From the NCBI GenBank assembly GCA_002917075.1, contig NTMA01000015.1, positions 124,001-188,000 of the forward strand: DNA of 64,000 nt. Reading direction: 5' to 3'. This document shows positions 45,818-57,598 of the stretch, one piece after another. Origin of the DNA: Hawksworthiomyces lignivorus (Eukaryota; Ascomycota; Sordariomycetes; Ophiostomatales; Ophiostomataceae). Numbering within the stretch: the first letter of the stretch is position 1; every line of letters begins with the position of its first letter. The notes beneath the pieces were generated by a model. The model searched no databases and was not told the DNA's origin. It saw nothing but the letters and a program-made list of their open reading frames with translations. The translations under genes were made by a program, and so were the position numbers.

Positions 45818-46341
45818 AGTAGAATTACTTCTACATACATAAGAATTCCTAAGTAGTAACCTCTGCTATAGAAAACAGTACGAGCAGAATGGATTTCAGC
45901 TGAAGAAGACCGGATATTATTCGTCATTAATCCTTTACTATTTTATCTTAAGTTGGTAGGATGAGACGGGATAAATGATGTGATGTGAATTTGCTGCCTA
46001 GAGATTCTCCGTCACTATCTTTTTAACCATCGCTACCTACGTCCACAGAAAGATTGTCCGACAGAATCCTATTTAGTGCCACAAAATCCACGAACTTATT
46101 AGATGGCGGGCAAATATTGCGCCGTAGGAATGCATTCAGATCAAGGAACATGTCGATTTATCTCGGGCATTTGGATCGGGATACCTGAGAGAATGTCTCA
46201 CCTCTTCCTTCACTTCCACTCTCTCGTAATCTACATCTATGAAGTAGCACAGAGAAACGAAAAGATCGGACTAGATTGTCATGTGTAGCATCAGTCTATA
46301 TTCTTTCTCTTCATTTTTTATGATAAACCTAGATGCGATAT
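45818..46341. other. Convergent spacer
   Basis: Between the 3' ends of the HAD gene (+) and the aminotransferase gene (-). No supported feature. Confidence 0.5.
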
Positions 46342-47761
46342 TTACAGCATCAAATCTCGATGCTGCACCAAGAAATCGTCGACGGCGTCTACAAAAAGAT
46401 CCAAGTCCCCCTCGTTCGACTCTAGGTTTAAAGCTACGTACCCCCTCGTAGCAATATACAGGCCCCTATCCAACATGTAATGATAAAATATGGCCTGTAG
46501 ATCCTGCTCATGCGGTCCCGCAAAGGTCACGTTTAGGAGGCTCCCGATCCCCGTGGTGTATATGATGGGCTGCTCGCGCGAGGTAGCAAGCGGTAGATGC
46601 TTCTCAATTGTCTCCGCGACTCGGCGACGAAGGGAATCCCCTAGATCGTTCAGCCTCTCAACTGCGGCTCGGTCGAAGATCTTGCAGCCTGCTATTCCCG
46701 CAGCCATGGTAATGACATTATTGTTAAACGTCCCGGAATGAAGCAGCTTTCCGCCGCGCGGGTCGAACATTTCCATCACGTCCCGACGGCCCCCGAAGGC
46801 GCCAAACCCCATGCCGCCACCGGGCCACTTGCCCAGCGTGGTGATGTCCGGCACGATGCCGAGCTTGGACTGCAGCCCGCCGTACGCGAGACGGGACGTC
46901 ATGACCTCGTCCAGGATAAACAAAGCGCCATGTTTGCTAGCCAGTTCTCGGATATGTCGGATGAAGTCGGGCCTCGCGGGGATACACCCCCCGGCGCCCT
47001 GCATGCCCTCGACGATGACGGCAGCCAGCGACTGCGGCGGTAGCGAGGATACGGCAGCATCCGTCCCGGCGATGTCGTTGTATGGCGCCAACACGAATTC
47101 GTACGGGGGATTCATGGTGTACTTGGGCGAAGCCTTGGGGAAGCAGATGGAACTGCCGTGGTAGCTTCCGAGGAATGCCAGAACCTATAGGATGTGTCAC
47201 ACGCGACGTTAGAATGAAGAGGCTCAGACAAGATGCTCTAGATGGCCCCGCCGTGGGTGTGCCTACCTTTTTCTTCCCCGTAAAGTTCAAAGCCGCGCCC
47301 AGAGCCATGAGGTTCGCCTCCGTGCCCGAGTTGCAAAACCTGACCATGTCGATGTTGACAAAGCGGTCGACGAGCATCTTGGCTAGAATGCCCTCGTACT
47401 CGTTCTTGCCGCCGTAGTTCCATCCCCGGTCCATAGCCTGTGTGATGGCCTCCTTGATTGGCTTACAGGCGTGTCCGTAGACGCCAGCCGAGTACTCGCT
47501 CAGATAGTCCGTGTACGCGTGCCCATCCAGCGAATAGAGCCTGTTGGCCTCCGCGCTAGAGATGCACATGGGAAACGGGAGCGCGTGCAGGACCGTGCGG
47601 GTGTTGGCCCCTGGCATGTACTCGAGGGCTTCTTTGTACAGAGCGAAAGATTTGGGATTCTTTTCAGTGTACTTGGCCTGAGCGGCCTGTAGTGCCGACT
47701 GAATGGTCCGTTTCTCGTCTGCCTGCGGCGCGTGGCCGGTTGTCGTAGATGAGTCTCGCAT
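46342..47761 (-). CDS. Class III PLP aminotransferase (glutamate-1-semialdehyde aminomutase-like)
   Basis: Cytosolic PLP enzyme of 445 aa. Exon 1 47761..47267, intron 47266..47185, exon 2 47184..46342, in phase. Motifs: MPGANTRTVLHALPFP, SEYSAGVYGH, VRFCNSGTEANLMAL, FLGSYHGSS, LFILDEVMTSRLAYGG (PLP-ring Asp) and TTLGKWPGGGMGFGAFGG, where the Lys (about residue 284) would form the Schiff base. TFNNNVITMAAG follows. The sequence is closest in pattern to the fungal GSA-like group, not to ornithine or GABA transaminases. Fungi make heme precursors by another route, so a catabolic role is likely. It neighbours its putative regulator at 48251. Confidence 0.88.
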
Positions 47762-48250
47762 TGTGACTTGTTGTGTTCGAGTAGGCGTTGACTGGGGTCC
47801 GGGGCTGACGGCTGGGGTAGCAAGAAAGAAGATTCTTGACTAGACAACATGAATTGCTCTCTATAGATGGTATCGTATATATAACCAAAGCTTCTATTGA
47901 GCTCGCATTGCATAATAGCAAGCTAGTGGCATACTGCATGAATCCACTTAGCTCCACAGTTTTTCCACGGTAGGTTATAACGAGATGCAGGGCCATACGC
48001 TGCAGTCTACCATACCCTTCCCTCTTTCTTAGCCGGGCCTAGCCCTTACCAACCACATATTGTTTCTGCGCTAGCTTTTTTCTTTCTTTCTTCATCTCAG
48101 TCTAAGTTACCGTGGTTGAGGATAGGGCCACCCTCCAGTCCTGCTCTTCATAATCCTCGTCACCACCATGAGAGGCCTATTGTGAATGCTCCTTGCTGCT
48201 TGTTTTCGCGGAACAGAAACGAGAACAAAATCTGTAGTAATTTCACGTAA
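47762..48250. other. Aminotransferase promoter / regulator 3' end
   Basis: 0.49 kb between the aminotransferase start and the stop of the regulator on the same strand. No other feature is seen. Confidence 0.5.
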
Positions 48251-50347
48251 TTATAAAAGTAATACATCGAGTCCGAGATCTCTTGCCACACTTCTCCAAT
48301 CTACTCTGACATCTTTAACCTGCTGTCCGAGTTCCGCGGCCCTAGCAGCCCGGAGATGCCAGACTTGGCTCATGACCTTAAACACCTCTTCCCTATTCGC
48401 CATGCCAAACCGAGACGCGCTTTCAAAGAGGTTTTGGAAATTCGTCTTGTCTGCTTCATGGTACGCTTCGGCGCCAGCGATGAAAGCAGGCCACAGGGTG
48501 AAGTTACCGCCGTAAGCGAGCACGAAGGCTGAGAGGCACTCCAGGACTTCTAGCACGTACTGCCTCAGCTCCCCCGGCGATGCATCGTGGAACGAACGAT
48601 GGTAGAAGATGATGGTTGCAGCTTTGTAAGCACGGAGATGGAGGCGTAGGGCTTGAGCTTCATTGCTCGAGCTTGTACGTAGCACCGCCTCTTGAGCACG
48701 GCCGTGTTCATCCTCTAGGCTAGACTCAATCGAGTCAACGTCATCTACCAAGAGACGAGTCAACTTCAGGGAGACGGGCGCCAGCGAGAGGGGTCCCTGG
48801 CTGAGGAACTGCAGGCGATAAAACCTGTTGATCTCCGAGATGCACTCAATAACGGAGACTGACGTGCCCATTGTCCAGCCGAAGACGGGGTTACGCGTCA
48901 GGAAGCCCAGGCACTGGTTGTCCTCAAAATAGCCCATTGCATCTTCCACAGTAGGGTTATCTTGTTCCGAGACCGGAAAAGTCTCGCACTTAGTTCTAAG
49001 AAGGTAGAAGCTTTGCATGGCGAACCAGACGTCGTTCGAGTCCGCTGCCAACATGAGGGCCCAGTGCTGCCTGAGAAACTTCCAAGCCGCTGACAGATGG
49101 AGTCTCCAAGTATTCGAACTTCCTTGGAAAAGCTTCAACCACCAAGACCTTGACGTTAGCGTGAGCCTGAAGATATATATAGAGAGGGGGCTGAGGTAGG
49201 CTTTCTTTTTCCCCAAACGTACCTCGATAAGCAGGAATATCATCATGGTCATCAGAGAATCTAGCCCGGCTTCTGGTTGTGTCCACAGCTTGTCGAGGTA
49301 GTTCCTGAATCCAGCCATGGCCTCCGTATACAGGCGACTCGCTAGCATCATCATGGAAGCCGTGTCCCTACCGACATTACCAATATGGACAGCTGACAAC
49401 GACATCATGGCGTACAGTAGGTGTTTCTGATCGTTGGCAAAGCTTTGGTGAAGCGCAACGGCGGGATATCGTAGCCAGGGATTCCGTGAGCTGAAGACTG
49501 GTGTCAATATTGGTGCCACATGATTCTTGAAGTGATGAAATAGATAAGCGTGCTTGACGTCTAGTCGGTTCTCTTCGCGCGGAACCTGTGGCAGGCTTAC
49601 ATCCCATACTGGGCCAGAGAAGCCATCAGAAAGAAAGGCCAGCGTGTCACCCGCGTCGGAGGAATCAGGCAACAGAAGAGTCGGCAGATCTGCTACCGAC
49701 GTAGCCGGCGGAGACAGGGGGCTATTCAGGACGGCTAGGCTTGAGGGAGTGGAGGACTGCACGTCGTCCCACGAGAAACCTATGGCTCCTCGATTCTGGA
49801 ATACGGAAAAAGGCGGGAAAGCCACATCCAATTCTTCGTAGGCGCGAATAGGAGGACGGCCGAGTACGTCCAAGTCCGAGGCCGCACCACAGGCCTGGAT
49901 CACACCATCAAGCTGGAGAGGCGACAGGATTGGCCAGCCCTCCCATGTTTTAGCTTCGCGTATATATTCAAGTCAGTCACTGGGAAAAACACAAGAAGGA
50001 AAATTAAAGAGTTGTTTATAGTGGAGTTCATGGGCCTTACTGGGGTCAAGGAAACGCCTGCAATTGCGTTGGTACGTTCTTTTATCGCCTAATACCCACA
50101 CCAAGGTCGACTGATAACCACCGCATCGTTTTCTAATTCTCTGGCACGGCGTGCATGAGGGTCGCTTTTCGTCACACTATACGGGGCATATCAGTCGGTA
50201 TTCCTTCTTCATCTCTTGTCCCGCGCTAAACGTTGCTTCCTTGGGCCTGCCGTCGCTAATCATCCCGGGATTGGTAGGTAGGTAACTCACCTTGATCCTT
50301 CTAGACCTGCACCTCCAGCAGCCCTGAGCGTGCCATCGATTCAGCAT
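48251..50347 (-). CDS. Zn2Cys6 transcription factor, probable regulator of the adjoining cluster
   Basis: About 601 aa in four exons: 50347..50291, 50176..50041, 49953..49223, 49132..48251, closing in phase. Exons 1 and 2 together give the zinc cluster: QGCWRCRSRRIK, then CDEKRPSCTPCQRIRKRCGG, with cysteines at 10, 13, 20, 27, 30 and 37. TKTWEGWPILSPLQLDGV and a long fungal TF domain follow (HHFKNHVAPILTP, AMMSLSAVHIGN, QGSSNTWRLHLSAAW). Intron 3 (49133..49222, 90 nt) has no stop and could be retained as 30 extra residues, but skipping it restores IELFQGSSNTW. The intron 2 acceptor is less certain: the strong TTTTTCCCAG site leads to a stop, so I use the CGCGAAG site 23 nt downstream. Confidence 0.82.
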
Positions 50348-50950
50348 AGGGTCTGGGTGAGTAGGTATGAAGATGTCAGGGTACGTAGACGAACCGTGAA
50401 GGTGCGTTTGTAACCAACGCCTTTCCTGAACGGAGCAGGGGCGGAGATGGAATCCATGCCGAGATCCATTTTAGCCGACGATGAAAAGAGCAAGGAATAA
50501 CGAGCCTCTGACAAGCCAAGAGTAGAGTAAATGTCGCTTTCACCTGCCAGGTCTCGTCTTAAATAGTATCCTGCAGCAGAGCGTCCCGCACGCGGCGGCA
50601 GTGAAAACGACGATTGATAGCTTAAATGTCCACATCATGCCGCAGCCGACGACTCCAGATGAGGGATTGCCCACGAGGAGACCCGCCTCGTTATAGATTT
50701 CCTTCTTGTGAGTGTCTGATCCACTTTGAATCGAGGTCTTAAGCCAACGAGAACCGTCGATTGGCGGATTGTTCTCTTGGAATTGGAGATGGCTTATCTA
50801 GGGTGGGGATTGGGGCCGGCCTGGATCACTGGAATGCTGCCCATAAATACCCCACTCGCTCGTTCGGTAGTTCAGAACTTTCTCCAGTATTGATAAGATA
50901 TCTTTCGCTTACGGGACAGGATAGGTTCGCGCCCAAGTTGGATAGATTCG

Positions 50951-51097
50951 TGTTGAGTTGGACATTGTATTAATTACACTCATTTACTGTATATATCACA
51001 CTGTGACTACCTCTTACTAAAAGGTTTAGCCACAGACTACCGTAGGCACAGTTATCTCTCCTTTTTCAATGAACAATCTGCTCACCTGAACTCAACA
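50951..51097 (-). repeat. Dispersed repeat family C, copy 2 (solo LTR)
   Basis: 147 bp with perfect inverted ends TGTTGAGTT and AACTCAACA. It matches 44058..44206 in the opposite orientation over its full length with scattered transitions. The flanks (ATTCG/AATGG) show no clear target duplication. Confidence 0.85.
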
Positions 51098-52032
51098 AAT
51101 GGTTAAGCGTGCCGTATGCCTTTTCGCAACCATTCCAGCCGCTAAAGTTTGGGGATTACACGAGACATATATAGTAAATACGCGGACAACGTACCTTCTG
51201 CTACCATTTCTGCCTTGAACGAGAGGTCTTAGTGCATGTGCTTCTTCTACATGTAGGAAAATCCACCTATGCCTTGGCTAGACAACAGCTACGCCATTTC
51301 CTGTACGGCTCTCAATTCAACCAGGACCATCTCTGGAAAACACCAATATATGAATCAAACTGACAGCGATATCGAATCTGGAGGCCTCGAGTTTGCCCTC
51401 GATTTTGGACAATGTAATTGAAGATCAATACCAAGTTTCCGCGTTAACTTTTTTGCATGTATGTTTGCGCTGGCTTGATTTGTTTCTATGCTATATACAT
51501 CAAATATGTACCACTCTGTGCAACAGTTCTTCAATTCTAACTACAAGCAATTATTTTCACCCTCGCAACACCTGTTTTCCGCTTCTTGTAAGGCTTCTGT
51601 AAGACGAGGTGTAACAACCTCGGAATGTTCAGTAGCGATTTTGAGAGCCGTTCCTAAATCAAAAATGTCGGGGTATCCATCGAGAATTTGGTTCGTATGT
51701 TTCCATGGCTAGCAGCTGGCTCAAGGGCCGCAGAGAGAAGGCACTTTCTAGAAAAACCGGTAGCGTTGTTAATGATTTGATTTATAAGATCTTCAACTAT
51801 GCTATTTTAGCTCTCGTCGACCGCATTCGAAAAATAACCTCGTATATAATGTTCCGTGTAGAGCGATGACTAGGGTACAAAAGGTGCTATCGCCTGAAGG
51901 CTTTTGTGAAGGCCTTTATCGACAGCCACTCGGAAGGCTGTTTCAACGTGGCATTTGTCTTTTTCCAGAATCTTTTAGACGGTGTCTCTATCGTCGGACA
52001 AGACGACAGCAATAAGAGCTTCTAGCTCGCGT

Positions 52033-52138
52033 GCCGAAGCAGGAGCAACACCACCCGCTAAGCAGGTTGGAGCAGGAGCAGCACAGGAATATGCCAAATA
52101 ACGAAATTCTTAATGACAAGATTCGTGTTTTATATTGG
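52033..52138 (+). repeat. Dispersed repeat, partner of 18247-18352
   Basis: About 106 bp sharing GCCGAAGCAGGAGC, GCAGGAGCAGCACAGGAAT and ACAAGATTCGTGTTTTA with the copy at 18247..18352 (opposite strand). The two copies diverge abruptly after TATTGG / ACATTGG. Confidence 0.7.
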
Positions 52139-52344
52139 CCTGTTACGGGACAGCCACTCAGCACAGGGCAGCCACAAGAGCAGGAGAGTGACAAATTTAA
52201 TTACAAAACACTGCAAACAAACTATGAGCAAAAAGACCATCAACCCAAATTTCCTCCACGCATTGTATTAGGGACTTGCTGTTCCAAACGAGGTCAATTA
52301 ACCGGGCGAAAACAATGTGAGTAACTCTTCCAAGAAAATCTGCT

Positions 52345-55300
52345 TCAGTTCACAGCAATCGTTTCCAGAAGGCTCTTATGTCTCTCCCTCAGCTCTTCTA
52401 CCACGGCTGAGAATTTATGTAGGCCGGCCTTCGACCCTTCATCATTCAGGTCGGTTACTAACAAGTCAGCTGCGAGAGCCAAGGCAATATCTGACATGAC
52501 GCCTCCAAACAGCTCGTCTATAATTGTCAGGAATCTATTCTGCGCTTTTTTGATCAATTTGTCCATCTCTGTGGAGAGGGTTGTGCCCAGTAGCTGGAAC
52601 AGCATATCGCTTTCGATATGGCCCTGGACGATAGCATATTGGCGTGCCATTCTACCGCCGCCTACCGAGGGAGAACATTTAGGTTAAATCAAACAATATG
52701 GCCCATAGAGAGAGAGACGGGGGAGAGGTAGATGGAGAGAGGGAAGGGGAAGGTCAAACGTACCATGTTCATAAGCAGCTAGGCGATATTTCGGCTGCAT
52801 GTCTCGTACTATATACGATGATGAGTTTGCCTCCAATGTATATCTGCGTTTCGCCCTAAGATGTATTAGATTATTAACAACAGACTAGTGTGGTTGGTGA
52901 ATGGGGCAAAAAGAAAGATAAAAGAAAGATGAAAAAATCATGCAAATCATACTGGACTTCACCAAGGAGGACTCTCTTCTCGCGGTCTAATTTGTATTGT
53001 AAACCCTGCAACATGAAGCCGACGCTATGGAGCAATGGAGTGGCGTACGGGGACGTGGCGGCGTCCTGTTTGATTTCGACCTGGAAGTCCTTCAAGAGTT
53101 GGCTAGCGTCGGCTAACATCGTCTCAAACTCTTCAGAAATCTGCTCTTCAAACATATCCCACTGGTACTCGAGTTCCGTGCGCATTTTCCATATGATCTG
53201 GGCATTCCAGTTCGTATGTTCTATCTTGGAAGTGGCATGGTCACCGTTATGTTTGCACCATGCGTTGTATTGGGCTGCAGTAAGGGTGAGCTACGTGATC
53301 AGCAGTTAAAGAGGAGGGGGTTGTGGCTGCTTTTTCGTACATTGATGCCACTAAGACCAGGAAAAACTGTTAGTTATTTAGATTCTTAAATGGGTAATCT
53401 ATGTTTCATAGAATGCTCGTACTTGCTTCCATTTTTGGCCTTCGCTGCTTGCCACCTCAGACCAAACCTCACTTCTATTTCCTATTCATATGTTATAATG
53501 AATCAGAAGGCAATTCGAAAAAACAAAGAATACGAAAAGAAAAAAAAAGATGGTACCAAAAAACGAGATAATTTGTGTATCAAAGTATTCGCCAAGACAT
53601 TTCCGAAAGTCTGCAGCCAAGGTGAACATCTGATGATCTGGTAAGCTCCAAAGCACCAAATAGATAGTTATGGTCTGTGAGAAATCCTACCTGGTTCTTC
53701 ATTTCGACCGCTTTTCCGTCTACGGCCGTAAAATCAGATTTCCTACCAACTCTTCCCAGTGAGTGGGTCGCCCACAGTTCGAGAGAGTTGAAAAACGACG
53801 ACAGTTCGGACCGCATAAAATACGTGGCCTCACCCAGCTGGGCGTCGGCGGCCACGGTATGGCAGAAACGACGAAGCCTGGGGATTCCGCTGGCCTGCAC
53901 GAGGGCCACGTTGCCCTGCGGGCAGTACTTCTCGTACCATTTGTTGGAGACGCAGAAGACGTCCAGTTCCCGGCCGCCTGTCTCGGACGCGTACGTCCGC
54001 CGGAGACCATCGCTGACGTGGTCGTTCCTGGCCTGGATGAGAAGCATCTTCTGCCTCCGCGTGGCGGCTTTCCTCTCATCCTGGTCTCCCGACATCTGTG
54101 CCGCGGCCATTTCGCTGTCCAGCCGGGCCATCGTCTCATGCGAGATCCGCTTGCCGTTGCCCACAAACTCGGCCCTAGCCGCCTTCAAGTTGATGTCCTC
54201 TGCGCGCGTGCAGACGACGGCAATGTTGAACTTCCGCCCGCTCGACTCCTCCCACTCCGTGGGGGCGTGGCGCGCGAGTGCCTGGAAAAGGGATGACCGC
54301 AGCGACTGGTCGGTCATGGCCCTGGAAATTTTGGCCACGATCAGGATGTTGTCGCACCGGAGGAGATAGTCTTGCGTGACACGCACACGCGCGAGATTTG
54401 TATCCTGCAGGCCTGTCGGAAGAACATTGTAAGAAATTCGGACATCCTACAAATTGAAGGGAAATGGAACACATAGCAACCTACCTGGTAGATCAGTGAG
54501 GACTACCCCTGCCTTCAGGACCTGGGAGCTAAGGTACACACTGAGAAGTCGGATGTCAGAGGGAGCACTGCGCTCGCAAAAACCCACTAAAATGGACACC
54601 ATGCAATTCGAGCTAGCCTACCGGATGATCTTGGTGAACGGCCAGTAGCGGTCGTTCATGAATTTCTTGGTCAGCTCCACGCACTCTTCAGCCGTCTCGG
54701 CCGACGCTGTCCAGAAGCCCTCTGCGCCTTCGCTCCCGTTTGGACTCTGCGGCCATGCAATGCTGGTGGCCCACTCGAGGAGCTTGCGCAGTACCTGCTG
54801 CTCGGCGCCCGCGGACATGTCCCTGGCGAGCTCGGGTGCAAACTCGCTCCCCTTGTGCTTGAATGCTGTCTCCAAGGCGAACCACGCCTGCTCCGACTCT
54901 CTCTCGTATCTGCGATAGTCTTCATCGCTCGTGCGGTCCGAGATGGTACCAGGCAGGTAAAGCCGCCGGTAGCTCCATAGCAGCTCCTGTATGTGTTCCT
55001 GTATCTCAGCCGTCGAGAGATATTCCACCTCTATAATGAATGGCGCCTCGTGCTCAGGCTTCTTTTGGTGGTACTCAGTTGCAACCGATGTGCACGCAGA
55101 GCCAATGTCGCTCTGTTGATTAGTGCTCAGAACAGATGTCATCCATACCGAGAGCAACAATAGGGGTGTCATACTGTGAAAGCAAGTCCTGGGACATGGA
55201 GGAGAGAGTTTATCAAGCTGCTTTTCCCTAAATAAAGTCAATTGATATTTGCGACTAGTGCAGATGCTATTATTACCATTAACTGCATTGGTTAGTGTGG

Positions 55301-56454
55301 AAAAGAAACTCACCCTCTCCGGAATCGCCCAGCACTGCTATGGTGCGCGTGTCTGAGCATTGGAAGTTTTGCAGAGAGTCAGCCTCCCGGAGGAGCCGCT
55401 GGAGATCCGCATCTGCCTCGATACCTGCCTCTCTTATGGTGGTGGCCACATCTCTAGCAATTTCTTTGCTCTTCTTTAGTGCTTCCTGAAAGGCCTGCGT
55501 ATAATATGCGTGTAGTTCAGGTGTTGTTTCCGCTGCGGGATCGTATGGAGGGACCAGTGTTCCGCGTAGCGTTCCCAGGGTAGCGGGCGTCGGGCTCCGG
55601 GGTGTGGGTGCTGGGAGCTCGAAGGGAGGGCGAGACGCCTGGACTGGGGTTTCAGGGAGCTCTGCGATGGGGGTCCAAAATTCGGCTGGGAACGTCGGGA
55701 GCTCGACGGTAGGGGGAATCGCCTGGGCTGTGGATGCCGGGAGCTCGTGCACCGAAACTGGCAGCTGAAAGAGGGGTACGGAGGTGGCGGGGGTGCTGGT
55801 GGAGCCAGCTGAATGAGGGCTCAGTGTCACACCGGGCGTCGGTATGGGAAACAGTGGAAATTGTGTCGGCGACCCTGCGGGCTGAGCAGACGGTCTGGCG
55901 GCGGGCAGGAAAGTCGCCAAGCACGGTGTTGTAGAATATGCCTGTGACCGCTGCGAGTATGACGCTACTCCCAGACTGGGTTCCTCCGAACGAGAGCGGC
56001 GAGGATCATGTTGAGGCGCCTTGGAGAGAATTGAAAACCAGTCATCCACACGGTCCGGTTGCGGTGTCCTTGTCGTTGTGCCATTTTGGGGCTCTGGCGA
56101 AGGAGCCGAGGAAGCAAAAGGCTGAGACGTATTGAATTCAGAACGGAAGGTAAAAGAGGTGCCTGGGGATGTATCTTTGGACGCACTTGCAGATGGAGAC
56201 CCAAATACAAAGCTAGGAGTAGTTGCAGATGATCGTATTCCCAGTGATGTTGCCGGTCGCCCTGGGGAGTTGGCGATCTGAGAAGAATGACCCTCAGTCG
56301 GCTTCTCACTGGAAACGATAACACTAACAGAAGGGGAGTTGGAGGCTAATTGCGACGTGGAAGGGGAATGTGCCACCTGCCCATCGGTTGGGCTATTATC
56401 TAGCGACAGACCCTCGACGCTGGCAGCTGCGGACTCAATGTCTTCGGTGGCCAT
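52345..56454 (-). CDS. Dynamin-type large GTPase (SLIP-GC-like), disordered N-terminus
   Basis: Large GTPase of roughly 1,100 aa. Resolved exons: 56454..55314, 55227..55175, 55112..54622, 54540..54485, 54412..53691, probably 53629 onward, and a last exon 52661..52345; exons between 53.6 and 52.7 kb are partly unresolved. Residues 1-370 are Ser/Pro/Thr-rich and probably disordered. The G1 P-loop GDSGEGKSSLINSLL (about 376) is created by splicing a 53-nt exon. The switch region is SACTSVATEY, G3 is DLPGLQD (also split by an intron) and G4 is CTRAED. The helical C-terminal half includes FRKCLGEYFD, YNAWCKHNGDHAT and FEEQISEEFETMLADAS. The family resembles nuclear GTPase SLIP-GC; fungal members are expanded and functionally undefined. 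The reading frames I could check are intact. Confidence 0.85.
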
Positions 56455-57102
56455 AGGTGGTTAAGGGATACTGTTTCACAGGAAGAAATGTGGCCAAAAA
56501 GTGTTGATTGACGTAGTATAATAAATGAATGGTGGGAATTGGTTTATGCCGGAGACTAATTTATGTATTTTTCACCAGTGCCCAGCCACCAGCACCCTCA
56601 TGTCCTTGGAAAGAGATGATGTGATAAGGGGGACCTTGCCGGGCAGCATAGGCCACATCTGTTTTGAGTGGAAGACGGCAGAATACCCACACATAAAGTG
56701 TGCGTGGGCGGCTTCGACTGAATCTAGGGGTGAATTAGAGAGTGCAATTAACTAGGCTGTCTACCTGAACTGGACAGCCTTGGGTCATTCTCCTTCTGCC
56801 CTTGTATCAAGAACTTAAGCGCCCACCACATTGCTGACCTGCCAAAACGGGGATGGTACACCTCTCCTGTTTTGCTTTTGCAACAGTGAACGGATCGTGT
56901 GCATCAAAACGGACTAGGATTATATGCAGGGGATACATGAGCTTGCAGGCCTTTTGCGCGAAAGTCCTGGTAGCCTGTTTGGAATGCTACCATACTATTT
57001 AGAGACGACCGAGCATTGTTTTTCTTCGTGTTGTGTCAGACTATTACACTTCCTGTTGTTAGCTACATTTATCTCCGTGAACACAACTTCCCATTATCAG
57101 CG
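56455..57102. other. Intergenic / divergent promoter
   Basis: Between the GTPase start and the F-box pseudogene. No supported feature. Confidence 0.5.
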
Positions 57103-57598
57103 ATGGCTACGGAAGAGCAGGGTCAGCGGACCATTGAACGCTTCCCCAAAGAGATGCTGCTCCAGATCTTTGGGCTCGTCTACCCGTCAGACTGGAAGTC
57201 CCTGCGACGCGTCTTTCATGCCTTCGACAGCCTATGTGCGTCGCTGCTCTTCCGGTAGGTTTCCGTGTCTAGGCTGAAGCATGATAGCGATGCCTTTTTC
57301 TTCATTTGTGAAAACCCCCCACCTAGTCCGCCATGTGCGCGAGCTAGTGTGACATGAGCTTGCCGAAATCAACTTCCAGGCTTGTCTAGACTATTTTCTC
57401 GCCTATCACACCGACGATGCATACAACGCAGGTGCTACTTATTGTACTGAGGCGTCTAGTAGCGAGCCCTTTAATAGACATCCAAAGTCTATGCTCCAAG
57501 ACCCGCATCTATTCCGGCTGCAGCTGCAGTCGTGGGACGACTGTCCGCGGCGGTCGGAGTCGGCTCCAGCCATAACAGCTCCTGCTTTTAACATGTAA
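57103..57598 (+). pseudogene. F-box gene fragment with in-frame stop
   Basis: ATG at 57103 opens an F-box-like segment (ERFPKEMLLQIFGLVYPSDW, then SLRRVFHAFDSLCASLLFR). A GTAGGT donor at about 57256 and a CACCTAG acceptor near 57326 lead into the usual fungal continuation HVRELV, then TGA (57350..57352) where Trp is expected, then HELAEINFQACLDYFLAYH and a frame open to TAA at 57596. A normal protein of this family has 400-600 aa, so the 3' end is also missing. I read it as a truncated pseudogene. F-box proteins recruit substrates to SCF ubiquitin ligases. Confidence 0.65.

Larger units (their letters stand above)
50348..52344. other. Intergenic with two repeats
   Basis: Promoter of the regulator, family C repeat copy 2 (50951..51097) and the dispersed repeat 52033..52138. 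No supported gene; the small open frames have no domain signal. Confidence 0.5.
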
